DNA of 60,935 bases from an uncultured Prevotellaceae bacterium (GTDB taxonomy: Bacteria; Bacteroidota; Bacteroidia; Bacteroidales; Bacteroidaceae): NCBI GenBank assembly GCA_902801375.1, contig CADCIB010000013.1:1-60935 (forward strand), read 5' to 3'. The translations under genes were made by a program, and so were the position numbers. The notes beneath the pieces are model-generated. The model saw only the letters and a program-made list of their open reading frames with translations, had not been told where the DNA came from and ran no database searches. This document shows positions 35,505 to 44,753 of the stretch, piece after piece; within the stretch, counting starts at the first letter, position 1, and the number at the start of each line of letters is the position of its first letter.

Positions 35505-38500
35505 ATGGAACAGAACAAGATAGCTCAGCAATGGAGCAAGATGGTGCTCAAGGACGTATCGTTTGTCAACCTCATGCAGCACCGCATCTACAACGTCTTG
35601 ATCGTGGCCAACCCCTACGATGCCTTTATGCTGGAGGACGACGGCCGTGTGGACGAGAAGATTTTCAACGAGTACACCTCCTTAGGACTGCGCTATCCGC
35701 CGCTCTTCCGGCAGGTGTCGACGACGGAAGAGGCGGCCGAGGTGCTGCACACCACCAATATCGACCTCGTCGTCTGCATGCCTGGCACGGCCGACAACGA
35801 TGCCTTCAACGTGGCGCATGCCGTCAAGGCGAAGTTCCCCGACATCCCCTGCGTGGTGCTCACCCCCTTCTCGCACGGCATCACCCGCCGCATCGAGAAC
35901 GAGGATATGTCCATCTTCGACTATGTGTTCTGCTGGTTGGGCAACACCAACCTTATCCTTTCCATCATCAAGCTCATCGAAGACCGCATGAACCTCGACC
36001 ACGACATCGAGGAGGCCGGCGTGCAGATGATTCTGCTGGTGGAAGACAGCATCCGCTTCTACTCCTCCATCCTACCTTCACTCTACAGCTATATCCTGGC
36101 TCAGAGCCAACGTTTTGCCACAGAGGCACTCAACCCGCACAGCGCCACCCTCCGTATGCGCGGACGCCCTAAGGTGGTGTTGGCTCGCAATCATGCAGAG
36201 GCAATGTATATATATAATAGGTATAGGGACAATATTTTGGGCGTGATTAGCGACTGCCGTTTCCCGATGTTTGCTGAGCATTCGAGAAGCGAGGAGCGAG
36301 GAGCGAGGAGTGAGGATGGTACTGAAGCTGGGAACAACACCGTGGCCGATGCTGGATTCCAACTATTGGAGTTTATCCATCGCGACAACCCGTTCATCCC
36401 ACTCATCATGCAGAGTTCCGAGAGCGAAAACCGCATGCGGGCAGAGCACGAGGGGTATAAGTTTATCGACAAGAACTCGAAGAAGATGCTCATCGACCTG
36501 CGCGAGGAGCTGGAAGAGCATTTTGGTTTTGGCGACTTCATCTTCCGCGACCCTCACACAAAGGCTGAGGTGAAGCGCATCCGCAACCTGAAAGAGCTGC
36601 AGGACAATATTTTCTCCATCCCCAGCGACTCGTTGCTCTATCACACCTCACGCAATCACATCAGTCGCTGGCTCTGCGCTCGAGCCATCTTCCCTGTATC
36701 GCAATTCTTGAAGAACATCACGCTGAAAGAGGTGCAGGACGTGGATGCCCACCGGCAAATCATTTTCGATGCCATCGTGCAATACCGCCACATGAAAAAC
36801 CTCGGCGTGGTGGCCCTGTTCAACCGTGAGCAGTTCGACTCCTATAGCCACTTTGCCCGCATCGGCGACGGTTCGCTTGGCGGCAAGGGGCGCGGTCTGG
36901 CTTACCTCGACAACATCATCAAGCGCCATCCAGAGTTCAACCAATTCGACGGCATCCGCGTGAGCATCCCAAAGACGGTGGTGCTCTGTACAGATGTGTT
37001 CGACGAGTTCATGGATGCCAACAATCTCTATCAGATTGCCTTGAGCGACCGGCCCGACGAAGAAATTCTGCACCACTTCATCCACGCCCAACTGCCCGAC
37101 AAGTACATTGCCGACTTCTTCGCCTTCTTTGAAGCCACGAAGAAACCTATTGCCGTGCGTAGCAGTTCGCTGCTCGAAGACAGCCACTACCAGCCTTTCG
37201 CAGGGGTATACAGCACCTACATGATACCCTATTCCGACGACAAATACAAGATGCTCCGCATGTTGGCAGATGCCATCAAATGCGTATATGCTTCTGTCTT
37301 TTACAAGGATTCCAAAGCCTATATGACCGCCACATCGAACGTCATCGACCAAGAGAAGATGGCAGTGGTTTTGCAGGAAGTGGTGGGACGGCAATACGGC
37401 GACTACTACTACCCGACGGTCAGTGGCGTGCTGCGCTCGCTCAACTACTATCCCATCGAGGACGAAACGGCCGAAGAGGGCGTGGCCAGCTTGGCTTTGG
37501 GATTGGGAAAATACATCGTCGACGGTGGACAGACTCTCCGTGTGAGTCCTTATCATCCTCAGAAAGTGCTGCAGATGAGCGAAATGCACATCGCCCTGCG
37601 CCAGACGCAGACACAGTTCTACGCGCTGCATTCGCAGGACGGAAGCAAGAAAGAGCTGGACTTCACCACCGACGATGGCTTCAACATCGCCACACTGCCC
37701 GTCAAGGAAGCAGAACAGCATGGTTCCCTGAAGTACATTGCCTCCACCTACGACCCGATGAACCAGATTATCCGCGATGGGTACTATCCTGGCGGGCGAA
37801 AGATCATCTCGATGGTGGGGTTGCTCAAACACGGAGTTTTCCCTCTGCCCGAGCTGCTGCAGATGTCCATGAAATATGGCTCGGAAGGTATGCGCCGCCC
37901 AGTGGAGATAGAATTGGCCTGCAACATATCATCGAAGTTACGCGACGACGGCAACGGTGTGGAGGGAGAGCTCTACCTCCTGCAGATACGCCCCATCGTT
38001 GACAGCAAACAGGAACTGGCACAAGACCTGAGTCAGATAGCCGACGAACGCTGTCTGTTGCGCAGCCATAATTCCCTTGGACACGGTGCCAGCCAGGACG
38101 TGACCGACGTGGTCTATATCAAGGCCAACGACGACTTCTCGGCAGCCGAAAATCCCATCATCACACAGGAGATAGAAACCATTAACCAGCACTTTCTCAA
38201 TGCAGGCCGCAACTACGTGTTGGTAGGCCCAGGGCGTTGGGGGTCGAGCGACTACTGGCTGGGCATCCCTGTGAAATGGGCTCAGATTTCTGCTGCGCGC
38301 GTCATCGTAGAGTGTGGCTTGAAAGGCTACCGCGTAGACCCCAGCCAAGGCACCCATTTCTTCCAAAACCTCACCTCGATGGGCGTGGGCTACTTCACGG
38401 TGAACCCGTACAAACAGGACGGACTCTTCAACAAAGCCGTGCTCGACGCCATGCCTGCCATCGAAGAAACCGCTCACGTACGGCATGTTCGCTTCGCAAG

Positions 38501-38561
38501 CCCCCTGACCATCCTCATGGATGGAGTGAAACAAGAAGGTGTCGTGCTATTGCCTGAGTAG
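35505..38561 (+). CDS. Receiver-like domains fused to a PEP/pyruvate-binding ATP-grasp domain
   Basis: 1018 residues from ATG 35505. Residues about 30-150 and 185-335 look like two response-regulator-type folds (VLIVANPYDAFMLED ... DLVVCMPGTADNDAF; MILLVEDSIRFYSSIL ... FIPLIMQSSESENRM). The rest is the PEP-synthase/PPDK ATP-grasp domain (RIGDGSLGGKGRGLAYLDNI, FFEATKKPIAVRSSSLLEDS, LPELLQMSMKYGSEG). No swivelling phosphohistidine or PEP-utilising domain follows, so full PEP synthase activity is unlikely. Residues 260-271 are encoded by a family-A repeat between the two halves of the second receiver-like region. Probably a sensor-like or phosphotransfer protein; role unknown. Confidence 0.85.
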   Translation: MEQNKIAQQWSKMVLKDVSFVNLMQHRIYNVLIVANPYDAFMLEDDGRVDEKIFNEYTSLGLRYPPLFRQVSTTEEAAEVLHTTNIDLVVCMPGTADNDAFNVAHAVKAKFPDIPCVVLTPFSHGITRRIENEDMSIFDYVFCWLGNTNLILSIIKLIEDRMNLDHDIEEAGVQMILLVEDSIRFYSSILPSLYSYILAQSQRFATEALNPHSATLRMRGRPKVVLARNHAEAMYIYNRYRDNILGVISDCRFPMFAEHSRSEERGARSEDGTEAGNNTVADAGFQLLEFIHRDNPFIPLIMQSSESENRMRAEHEGYKFIDKNSKKMLIDLREELEEHFGFGDFIFRDPHTKAEVKRIRNLKELQDNIFSIPSDSLLYHTSRNHISRWLCARAIFPVSQFLKNITLKEVQDVDAHRQIIFDAIVQYRHMKNLGVVALFNREQFDSYSHFARIGDGSLGGKGRGLAYLDNIIKRHPEFNQFDGIRVSIPKTVVLCTDVFDEFMDANNLYQIALSDRPDEEILHHFIHAQLPDKYIADFFAFFEATKKPIAVRSSSLLEDSHYQPFAGVYSTYMIPYSDDKYKMLRMLADAIKCVYASVFYKDSKAYMTATSNVIDQEKMAVVLQEVVGRQYGDYYYPTVSGVLRSLNYYPIEDETAEEGVASLALGLGKYIVDGGQTLRVSPYHPQKVLQMSEMHIALRQTQTQFYALHSQDGSKKELDFTTDDGFNIATLPVKEAEQHGSLKYIASTYDPMNQIIRDGYYPGGRKIISMVGLLKHGVFPLPELLQMSMKYGSEGMRRPVEIELACNISSKLRDDGNGVEGELYLLQIRPIVDSKQELAQDLSQIADERCLLRSHNSLGHGASQDVTDVVYIKANDDFSAAENPIITQEIETINQHFLNAGRNYVLVGPGRWGSSDYWLGIPVKWAQISAARVIVECGLKGYRVDPSQGTHFFQNLTSMGVGYFTVNPYKQDGLFNKAVLDAMPAIEETAHVRHVRFASPLTILMDGVKQEGVVLLPE
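36282..36316 (+). repeat. GAGGAGCGAG-type repeat inside a reading frame (family A, copy 3)
   Basis: Encodes SRSEERGARSED inside the 1018-residue protein, in the same frame as the copies at 8913 and 15720. Confidence 0.75.
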
Positions 38562-38617
38562 CTATTGCTCCATATAGATTTCATATATTTCAACAAACTA
38601 ATCTCAATCCATTGTTT

Positions 38618-39379
38618 ATGAAACGTTTTATCTTTTTAGCTTTGGCCACTATATTGCTCGGCAATACGCTTCAAGCTCAACCACAGATAGTGGCGCACAG
38701 AGGCTATTGGCGCACTGAAGGCAGCGCTCAAAACTCCCTGACATCTCTGCAGAAAGCTGCAGACTTGGGACTTTGGGGTAGTGAATTCGATGTATGGATA
38801 ACAGACGACGGTGTACCAGTGGTGTTCCACGACGACAGTTTCGACAACATGCGCATTGAAGACAATTCCTATGCCGCACTGATGAACCACCAGCTCGAAA
38901 ACGGAGAGTTTCTCCCCACCTTGCAGCAATACCTGCAGTTAGGAAAGCGTCTGCCAGACATCAAACTGGTCTTGGAAATCAAACCACACAAGACTGCCGA
39001 ACGCGAGCTTCGCATTGTAGAAGCCTGTCTGGGATTAGTCAGCCTGTTGGAAATGGAACAGCAAGTAGACTACATCTCCTTCAGCCGCTATGTTTGCGAG
39101 CAACTTCACAGACTGTCTCCTCGCAGCAAGGTGGCTTATCTGAATGGTGACCTCGCGCCCGCTGTGCTCAAGGAAATGGGGCTTACCGGCATCGACTATC
39201 ACTTCAGCCACTACGAGAACAACCCCCAATGGGTGGAGCAGGCAAAAAGCCTGGGGCTTGAAGTGAACGTCTGGACCGTAGATGGCGAGGAAGGTCTGAC
39301 GAAATACGCCCACACCAAGGGCATCGACCTCATCACCACCAACGACCCGCAAATACTCCAAAGGATTATTCAGAAATAA
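38618..39379 (+). CDS. Secreted glycerophosphodiester phosphodiesterase
   Basis: 253 residues from ATG 38618 (a TTG two codons earlier is in frame). The signal peptide ends near NTLQAQ. The GDPD core is clear: QIVAHRGYWRTEGSAQNSL (catalytic His and Arg), EFDVWITDDGVPVVFHDDSF (second catalytic His), LVLEIKPHK (metal-binding Glu) and VNVWTVDGEEGL. It releases sn-glycerol 3-phosphate from phospholipid headgroup diesters in the periplasm. 56 bp after the preceding gene; no usual promoter was seen. Confidence 0.92.
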   Translation: MKRFIFLALATILLGNTLQAQPQIVAHRGYWRTEGSAQNSLTSLQKAADLGLWGSEFDVWITDDGVPVVFHDDSFDNMRIEDNSYAALMNHQLENGEFLPTLQQYLQLGKRLPDIKLVLEIKPHKTAERELRIVEACLGLVSLLEMEQQVDYISFSRYVCEQLHRLSPRSKVAYLNGDLAPAVLKEMGLTGIDYHFSHYENNPQWVEQAKSLGLEVNVWTVDGEEGLTKYAHTKGIDLITTNDPQILQRIIQK

Positions 39380-39431
39380 GCTTGTCAGGAAGAGCAAAAT
39401 GCATTAAACCGCCAAAATTATGCTAAAATTT

Positions 39432-39463
39432 GTTGGTCAATTCAAAAATAATGTGTAATTTTG
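39432..39463 (+). promoter_or_regulatory. Promoter of the aquaporin gene
   Basis: GTTG (39432-39435), a 20-bp spacer, then TAATTTTG (39456-39463). Confidence 0.7.
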
Positions 39464-39512
39464 CGCACAGATTACGTGATTCATCATTTATTCATCTAAA
39501 ACAATAACAGCT

Positions 39513-40196
39513 ATGAAAAAGTATTTGGCAGAAATGTTCGGCACAATGGTGCTGGTACTGATGGGCTGCGGCGCTGCCGTCAGCCTGGGTTGTAACAATG
39601 GCGATCCTGAGACTGTGGTGGGCACAGCCCTCGCCTTCGGTCTTGCTGTAGTAGCCATGGCTTATACGATTGGCGGCATCTCTGGTTGCCACATCAATCC
39701 AGCCATCACGCTGGGCTGCTTCTTGAGTGGACGTATGAATGCCAAGGACTGTGGCATGTATATGGTGTTCCAAGTCATCGGAGCCATCCTCGGCTCTGTG
39801 ATCCTTTATCTGCTCACCTCTACATCCGGTCTGACGGGTACGGGAGCTAACGACCTGCAGGCCAATGGTGCAGGCACCATTCCCGCATTAGGAGGCCTGT
39901 TGGCTGAGATTTTCTTCACCTTCGTCTTTGTGCTGGTAGTGCTGGGTGCCACTGCCAAGACCAACGGTGCCACCAACAACTTCGCTGGTTTGGCCATCGG
40001 TTTGGCTCTGGTTCTGGTTCACCTGTGCTGCATCCGTTACACAGGAACATCTGTGAACCCTGCACGCAGCATTGGTCCGGCTCTGTTCCAAGGTGGCACA
40101 GCCCTGAGCAATCTGTGGATTTTCATCGTAGGCCCATTGGTGGGCGGTGCCCTTGCAGCTTGCGTTTGGAAGATTATTGAACCCGAAACGAAGTAA
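39513..40196 (+). CDS. Water-specific aquaporin
   Basis: 227 residues of the MIP family with six hydrophobic helices. Both NPA boxes are present: CHINPAITLG (62-64) and TSVNPARSIG (182-184). The expected selectivity-filter residues are Phe42, His170, Thr179 and Arg185, which match E. coli AqpZ rather than the wider glycerol channels, so it should be a water channel of the inner membrane. The symbol aqpZ fits by type. It is followed 45 bp later by a FucP-type transporter gene. Confidence 0.93.
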   Translation: MKKYLAEMFGTMVLVLMGCGAAVSLGCNNGDPETVVGTALAFGLAVVAMAYTIGGISGCHINPAITLGCFLSGRMNAKDCGMYMVFQVIGAILGSVILYLLTSTSGLTGTGANDLQANGAGTIPALGGLLAEIFFTFVFVLVVLGATAKTNGATNNFAGLAIGLALVLVHLCCIRYTGTSVNPARSIGPALFQGGTALSNLWIFIVGPLVGGALAACVWKIIEPETK

Positions 40197-40241
40197 TTGT
40201 CATGTAAGCAGCGGTTCTGCCGCCGCCCAAACTGTCAACAA

Positions 40242-41513
40242 ATGGATTCACAACAAAACGGACTTTTCCGCAGAAACGGCATCAACTACATGGTGCCGTT
40301 TGTGCTTGTTACCACCCTGTTCTTCCTCTGGGGCTTTGCCAGGGCTATTCTTGACATCTTGAACAAGCATTTCCAGAACGAACTAAACATCTCCATCACC
40401 CAGTCGTCACTCATCCAGGTGACTACCTATCTGGGCTATTTCCTCATGGCCATCCCTGCCGGACTGTTCATCAACCGCTGGGGCTACCGCCGTGGTGTGG
40501 TGTTCGGTCTTTGCCTGTTTGGAGCCGGTTCGCTACTGTTCATTCCAGGCGCCTACATGGGAACGTTCAACGCCTTCCTGCTCTGCCTGTTCATCATCGG
40601 CTGTGGATTGACCTTCTTGGAGACGGCGGCCAACCCCTACGTCACGGAGCTTGGTGCCCCAGAGACATCCACCAGCCGTCTGAACCTCTCGCAGTCGTTC
40701 AACGGGCTAGGGTCGCTCTTTGCCACCTTTGTCGTCGGCCAGTTCTTCTTCAGCACAGAAAGCAGCGGCGATGTCGTGGTGCCCTACTCTATTCTTGGCG
40801 CACTGGTACTGCTCATTGCCGTCATCTTTGCCCATGTGCCACTGCCGGAAATAAATCTCAACACTACAAAGGATGAAGCCACTGAACATACCCCGCCCCC
40901 ATCCCAACGGGGAGGAGGCGAAGGTGAGACTGGCCTTGGCAACCTGCGCGAGCTCTTTGCCCACCATCCGATGTTCGTGTTCGGACTCTTCGCCCTGTTG
41001 GCCTACGAGGTAGCCGAAATCTCCATCAACAGCTACTTCATCAACTTCGTCACCGGTCAGGGATGGATGGGCGACAATACGGCGAGCATCGTGCTCACCT
41101 GTGCCTTGGCCTTCTTCATGGTGGGACGCTTCGTGGGAAGCTACATCATGCGGCATGTCAGCGGTCGCACCATGCTGCTCATCTGTGCCATCGGCACCGT
41201 GGTGAGCATCTCGCTTGTGCTGCTGAACATCGGCCGTCTGTCGCTCTATGCCTTGTTGGCCAACTATTTCTTCGAGGCCATCATGTTCCCCACCATTTTC
41301 TCGCTGGCCCTCGTCGGCGTGGGACGTCTCACCAAGAGTGCCTCATCGCTACTGATGATGACCCCCGTGGGTGGTTGCGGCTTCCTGCTGATGGGCTATG
41401 TGGCCGATCGCACCAACCTCATCACGCCATTCCTCATCCCGCTTGTAGGCTACGCAGTAATCCTGGTGTATGCCTTGGTGTTGAGCAGGAAAAGTTCGAC
41501 CGTCAACGCGTAA
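40242..41513 (+). CDS. FucP-type MFS sugar:H+ symporter
   Basis: 423 residues from ATG 40242. Twelve hydrophobic helices. Family signatures: FFLWGFARAILDILNKHFQ (helix 1), QSSLIQVTTYLGYFLMAIPAGL, FLETAANPYVTELG and GRFVGSYIM. These mark the fucose/glucose/galactose permease subfamily. The central loop between helices 6 and 7 contains TPPPSQRGGGEGE, encoded by a GC-rich interspersed repeat. The sugar cannot be read from sequence; no catabolic genes are adjacent. Confidence 0.9.
   Translation: MDSQQNGLFRRNGINYMVPFVLVTTLFFLWGFARAILDILNKHFQNELNISITQSSLIQVTTYLGYFLMAIPAGLFINRWGYRRGVVFGLCLFGAGSLLFIPGAYMGTFNAFLLCLFIIGCGLTFLETAANPYVTELGAPETSTSRLNLSQSFNGLGSLFATFVVGQFFFSTESSGDVVVPYSILGALVLLIAVIFAHVPLPEINLNTTKDEATEHTPPPSQRGGGEGETGLGNLRELFAHHPMFVFGLFALLAYEVAEISINSYFINFVTGQGWMGDNTASIVLTCALAFFMVGRFVGSYIMRHVSGRTMLLICAIGTVVSISLVLLNIGRLSLYALLANYFFEAIMFPTIFSLALVGVGRLTKSASSLLMMTPVGGCGFLLMGYVADRTNLITPFLIPLVGYAVILVYALVLSRKSSTVNA
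40890..40930. repeat. GC-rich repeat inside a reading frame (family C), transporter
   Basis: A CCCCGCCCCCATCCCAACGG / GGAGGAGGCG tract encodes PPPSQRGGGEGE in the cytoplasmic loop of the transporter. Confidence 0.6.
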
Positions 41514-41556
41514 GGTCTTGGCTTTTGGCAATATTCTTTGAAGTTGTTTTGGAGTT

Positions 41557-41564
41557 TAACTTTG
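41557..41564 (+). promoter_or_regulatory. -7 box of the thioredoxin-like gene
   Basis: TAACTTTG, 55 nt before ATG 41620; no well-placed upstream box. Confidence 0.5.
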
Positions 41565-41619
41565 CATCGTTTCTCCAATGTACAAAAAAACTGTTTCCTA
41601 CAAAATCTGAATAAGAAAG

Positions 41620-42711
41620 ATGAAGAGAAAGATTGTTTCGCTGGTTGCGCTTATTTCACTGCAAATGCCTTGCATGGCGCAGCAGCTCAACTATTCCATC
41701 AGCGGCATCTCTGCCGATGAAGGCAAGAAAATATATATCATCGACAATCTGACAGAGATAGCCATCGACAGCATGGTGATTGCCGATGGCAAATTCTCGT
41801 TTTCAGGCTCTGCTGCGAAGGATGCTTTGATGGCTGTCAAGGTTGACAGCAAGAAGTGGATGACGGAATTCTTCAACGATGGAACACCCATATTCATCAA
41901 TGTCAACGACAGTACGCTGAAAGGCTCTCCGCTGAACGAGCGCTTGGTGAAGCTGTTAGTCGAGCAGGATATCCCTGTAAAGGCATTTGGGGAGAAGGTT
42001 TCCACCATGCCAAAGGAAGAATTGCTGGAACATCAAGATGAGATTATGAACAAGATGAACGAGATGATTGGAGAGCAAATTGCTTTCGCCAACAAGGTAT
42101 TCCAGGATGAGCGGAATTCCCTGATACCCGTAGCGTTCGCTGGATATTATTTCTTTGATAATGGACTGGAAGCCTACGACGAGTTGGTGAAAGAGCAGGT
42201 TGTCTTTGCCAACCATCCCTATCTGAAGAAGACGAGAGACGATGTGGCCAAAATGACACAGCCGCAAGAAGGTCCGAAGACAGCCTTCATCGGCCAACAG
42301 TTCACCGACTTGGAGATGGCCGACCCTGACGGCAACATGCATAAGGTAAGTGAATGGGTAGGCGAAGGCAAGTGGGTGCTCGTCGACTTCTGGGCATCGT
42401 GGTGTGGTCCCTGTCGGGCAGAGATGCCCAATGTGCTGGAAGCCTACAACAAGTACCACTCCAAGGGATTTGAAGTGATTGGCATTTCCTTCGATGAGAA
42501 AAAGGAAGCGTGGGTGAAGGCCATCGGACAAATCAACATGCCGTGGATGCAGCTCTCCGACCTAAAGGGCTGGGGCTGTGCCGCTGCGGATGCCTACAAG
42601 ATTGACGCCATCCCCGACAACATTCTCATCGACCCGCAGGGGATAATCGTAGACCGTGCGCTCCGTGGCAAAGCGCTGCACAGTAGGCTGCAGAAAATCT
42701 TTGAAGAGTAG
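41620..42711 (+). CDS. TlpA-like periplasmic thioredoxin with DUF4369-type N-terminus
   Basis: 363 residues. The signal peptide ends near PCMAQQ. Residues about 22-130 form a beta-rich domain (SGISADEGKKIYIIDN ... VMIADGKFSFSGSA) like DUF4369, common in front of thioredoxins in Bacteroidota. The C-terminal thioredoxin domain carries FWASWCGPCRAEMPNV (WCGPC at 261-265) and IDAIPDNILIDPQG (cis-Pro loop). It should reduce or exchange disulfides in the periplasm. Length and domain order are usual. The 185 bp that follow to the convergent gene hold nothing recognisable. Confidence 0.9.
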   Translation: MKRKIVSLVALISLQMPCMAQQLNYSISGISADEGKKIYIIDNLTEIAIDSMVIADGKFSFSGSAAKDALMAVKVDSKKWMTEFFNDGTPIFINVNDSTLKGSPLNERLVKLLVEQDIPVKAFGEKVSTMPKEELLEHQDEIMNKMNEMIGEQIAFANKVFQDERNSLIPVAFAGYYFFDNGLEAYDELVKEQVVFANHPYLKKTRDDVAKMTQPQEGPKTAFIGQQFTDLEMADPDGNMHKVSEWVGEGKWVLVDFWASWCGPCRAEMPNVLEAYNKYHSKGFEVIGISFDEKKEAWVKAIGQINMPWMQLSDLKGWGCAAADAYKIDAIPDNILIDPQGIIVDRALRGKALHSRLQKIFEE

Positions 42712-42896
42712 TTCTCTTTCATGAAGCACATTCGGCTCCTGCCATCCCTGCTGTCGTATTCTCCTAGTCCCTTCCTAGGAGGAAAAAGGGTTTCTCATCT
42801 TCACAGACGAAAAACCCCAAAATGCTTATGAGAAAAAACTACCTTTAAACTTTAATTCATACAATCGCTATGGTGTTCATGGTTATTGATTATGGG

Positions 42897-44747
42897 TTAT
42901 GGGATCACCACCTTTTTCACGCTGCCGTCTGTATAGCGCACGAGGTATGCACCTTTCGTTTGGGATGAGCGATGAAGGATGGCAGACAAAGGAAGTTGCC
43001 TGCCCTGCTGGTCGTAGCAACATTCTTGGGCAGTGGGTTTACGGTTATTCATTATTGTTTCATGGTAATCATCCATTGTCACGATGCCTGTGGGAATTTC
43101 CGGTTCCACATCATCCACGAGGGAAGCCTTCGCACTATTCTCTATCGTGCAATTTGCTGGGTTGGCAGCATCATAGTTGCCCAACACTGCCACCACAGAC
43201 AGTTTTTCCTTGTTCCATGATGGGTCAATCTCGAAGGTGTAGTCTGCCGCAAAGAGATTGCTGTCCCACGTCACCTCATCGCCCCATGTTGAGTTGTATC
43301 GCCGAATGACATGCTGCTGCCAATATACCCCAGTTGCCCCCGATTGGTTCTTGGCCTTCACGTCATCTTCCATCAGATAGACCGTCAGCGTGGGATGCGC
43401 CGCCTTATAGAGCCCGTTTTGTTTACACACAACATGGGCTATCAGGTTCGAAGCGTCGTCGTCGACATCAAGATTCACACCGACAATGGCATTGGCGGTA
43501 CGCTCAAGCTCTTCGTTGAAGAGACTGACCATCTCTTCGGCCGACGCCGGCAGGAAGGTGGCCACTGGCTGGTCGTCGGTACGATATTTATTGGGGAACA
43601 TCGCTCGTCGGTTGATCATCAGGGCGGGTGCATAGAGGTTGCCGTTCTCATTGTATAGCCACGTCAGTTCCTCATCGCAAGGCAGTGTCAGCCAGTCGGT
43701 GTAATAGCCAGCATGATGGCACACGGCAAACACGCGGCCGTCGAACGCCTTGTCGGCTTCCATCGCCTCATGCAGCCAAGAGGCGATGCGCGGGCAGTTG
43801 ACACACTGCTCAGTGGTGAACTCCTCGACCAGTACATTCTTCTGGTAAGTAAACTTCGCCTGTGCGCTATTGTTGCCAGGTTGCTCGTCGGGTTCACCAC
43901 CCAGCTCGCCAATGGTAAAAGTCCAAAGTGTCTGCTCGTCGGTCTCGATGCCTGGATCGAAGCCGAAAGTCACCGTTTCGCTCCGTGTCGACGGGATGGC
44001 TTCGTGCAATGTCAAGCTGATGGGTTTTATTCCATCGGTCTGGCATAGCACGGAGAACCACGCGGGCGACTCAGTGCCATAGTTGTGAACGACAGCCTTC
44101 ACGCTGAGAGCTGTCGGACTGACACTGGGATTGGGAGCAATCTGCACCGATTGGAAGCCATAGTCGTAGCGTGCAATATGATCGCCACTGATGAGAGCCT
44201 CGATACTAAGTACACCTTTGTCGCTGATGTCCATCCAATCTTCGTCGCCCATTTTCAGAAACGACGTGTAGTCCATTGCCTCACCAACGAGGGAGACGGC
44301 TCCCACGGTGGCATTCTGGTGATAGGTATAGCCGATGAAGAGGTCGTCGGTGTCATCGGTGATCATGAGCGGTTCGTCCAACAACACCTCGTTCCAGCCT
44401 TTTTGAATCTTCGGTGTGGTGTTGCGTGTAATCATTCCCTGTACCAAGGTTTCCTCCATTGTGCTATTATTGACCCACACCCGGAGTTCATCGATATTGA
44501 CGCGTGCCACCAGTCCCACGCGGATGGCCGTCAGCTCGTTACCAGCGTACGCCCTGAGGGCTGCAGCCGGCAGTCGCAGGGCTGCGCTGACATACCCTTT
44601 GCCCGTCAGTTGATAACTTGTGGTGGAGGCCATCTCGCCGTTGCAAAAGCCTAAGCTGATGGTGTTCTGCGCTTTCAAAGGCAGCAACCATCCGAGCGCC
44701 ATCAGCACGCAAGCCACACACTTTTTGAAGTTCATTGCTTTATCCAT
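42897..44747 (-). CDS. Omp28-related secreted protein with thioredoxin-like domain and T9SS-like tail
   Basis: 616 residues from ATG 44747 (ATG 44735 is an alternative). Signal peptide to LLPLKAQ. Beta-rich N-terminal half; the middle carries LVEEFTTEQCVNCPRIASWL, the Omp28-type thioredoxin-like motif (CVNC at about 315-318), then GRVFAVCHHAGYY. The end (AYLVRYTDGSVKKVVIP after CYDQQGRQLPLS) resembles a T9SS sorting domain. Its start is 6 bp after the M6 protease stop, so both are co-transcribed. Members are outer-surface proteins; function unknown. Confidence 0.85.
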   Translation of the reverse strand: MDKAMNFKKCVACVLMALGWLLPLKAQNTISLGFCNGEMASTTSYQLTGKGYVSAALRLPAAALRAYAGNELTAIRVGLVARVNIDELRVWVNNSTMEETLVQGMITRNTTPKIQKGWNEVLLDEPLMITDDTDDLFIGYTYHQNATVGAVSLVGEAMDYTSFLKMGDEDWMDISDKGVLSIEALISGDHIARYDYGFQSVQIAPNPSVSPTALSVKAVVHNYGTESPAWFSVLCQTDGIKPISLTLHEAIPSTRSETVTFGFDPGIETDEQTLWTFTIGELGGEPDEQPGNNSAQAKFTYQKNVLVEEFTTEQCVNCPRIASWLHEAMEADKAFDGRVFAVCHHAGYYTDWLTLPCDEELTWLYNENGNLYAPALMINRRAMFPNKYRTDDQPVATFLPASAEEMVSLFNEELERTANAIVGVNLDVDDDASNLIAHVVCKQNGLYKAAHPTLTVYLMEDDVKAKNQSGATGVYWQQHVIRRYNSTWGDEVTWDSNLFAADYTFEIDPSWNKEKLSVVAVLGNYDAANPANCTIENSAKASLVDDVEPEIPTGIVTMDDYHETIMNNRKPTAQECCYDQQGRQLPLSAILHRSSQTKGAYLVRYTDGSVKKVVIP

Positions 44748-44753
44748 AAACGA

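Noticed and set aside
36648-37832. 394-codon frame opposite the receiver-like/ATP-grasp gene
   Set aside because: Shadow frame of a coding strand with clear protein homology.
42712-42896. Riboswitch or small RNA between the thioredoxin-like and Omp28-like genes
   Set aside because: Convergent gap without a conserved structure; only weak short inverted repeats.
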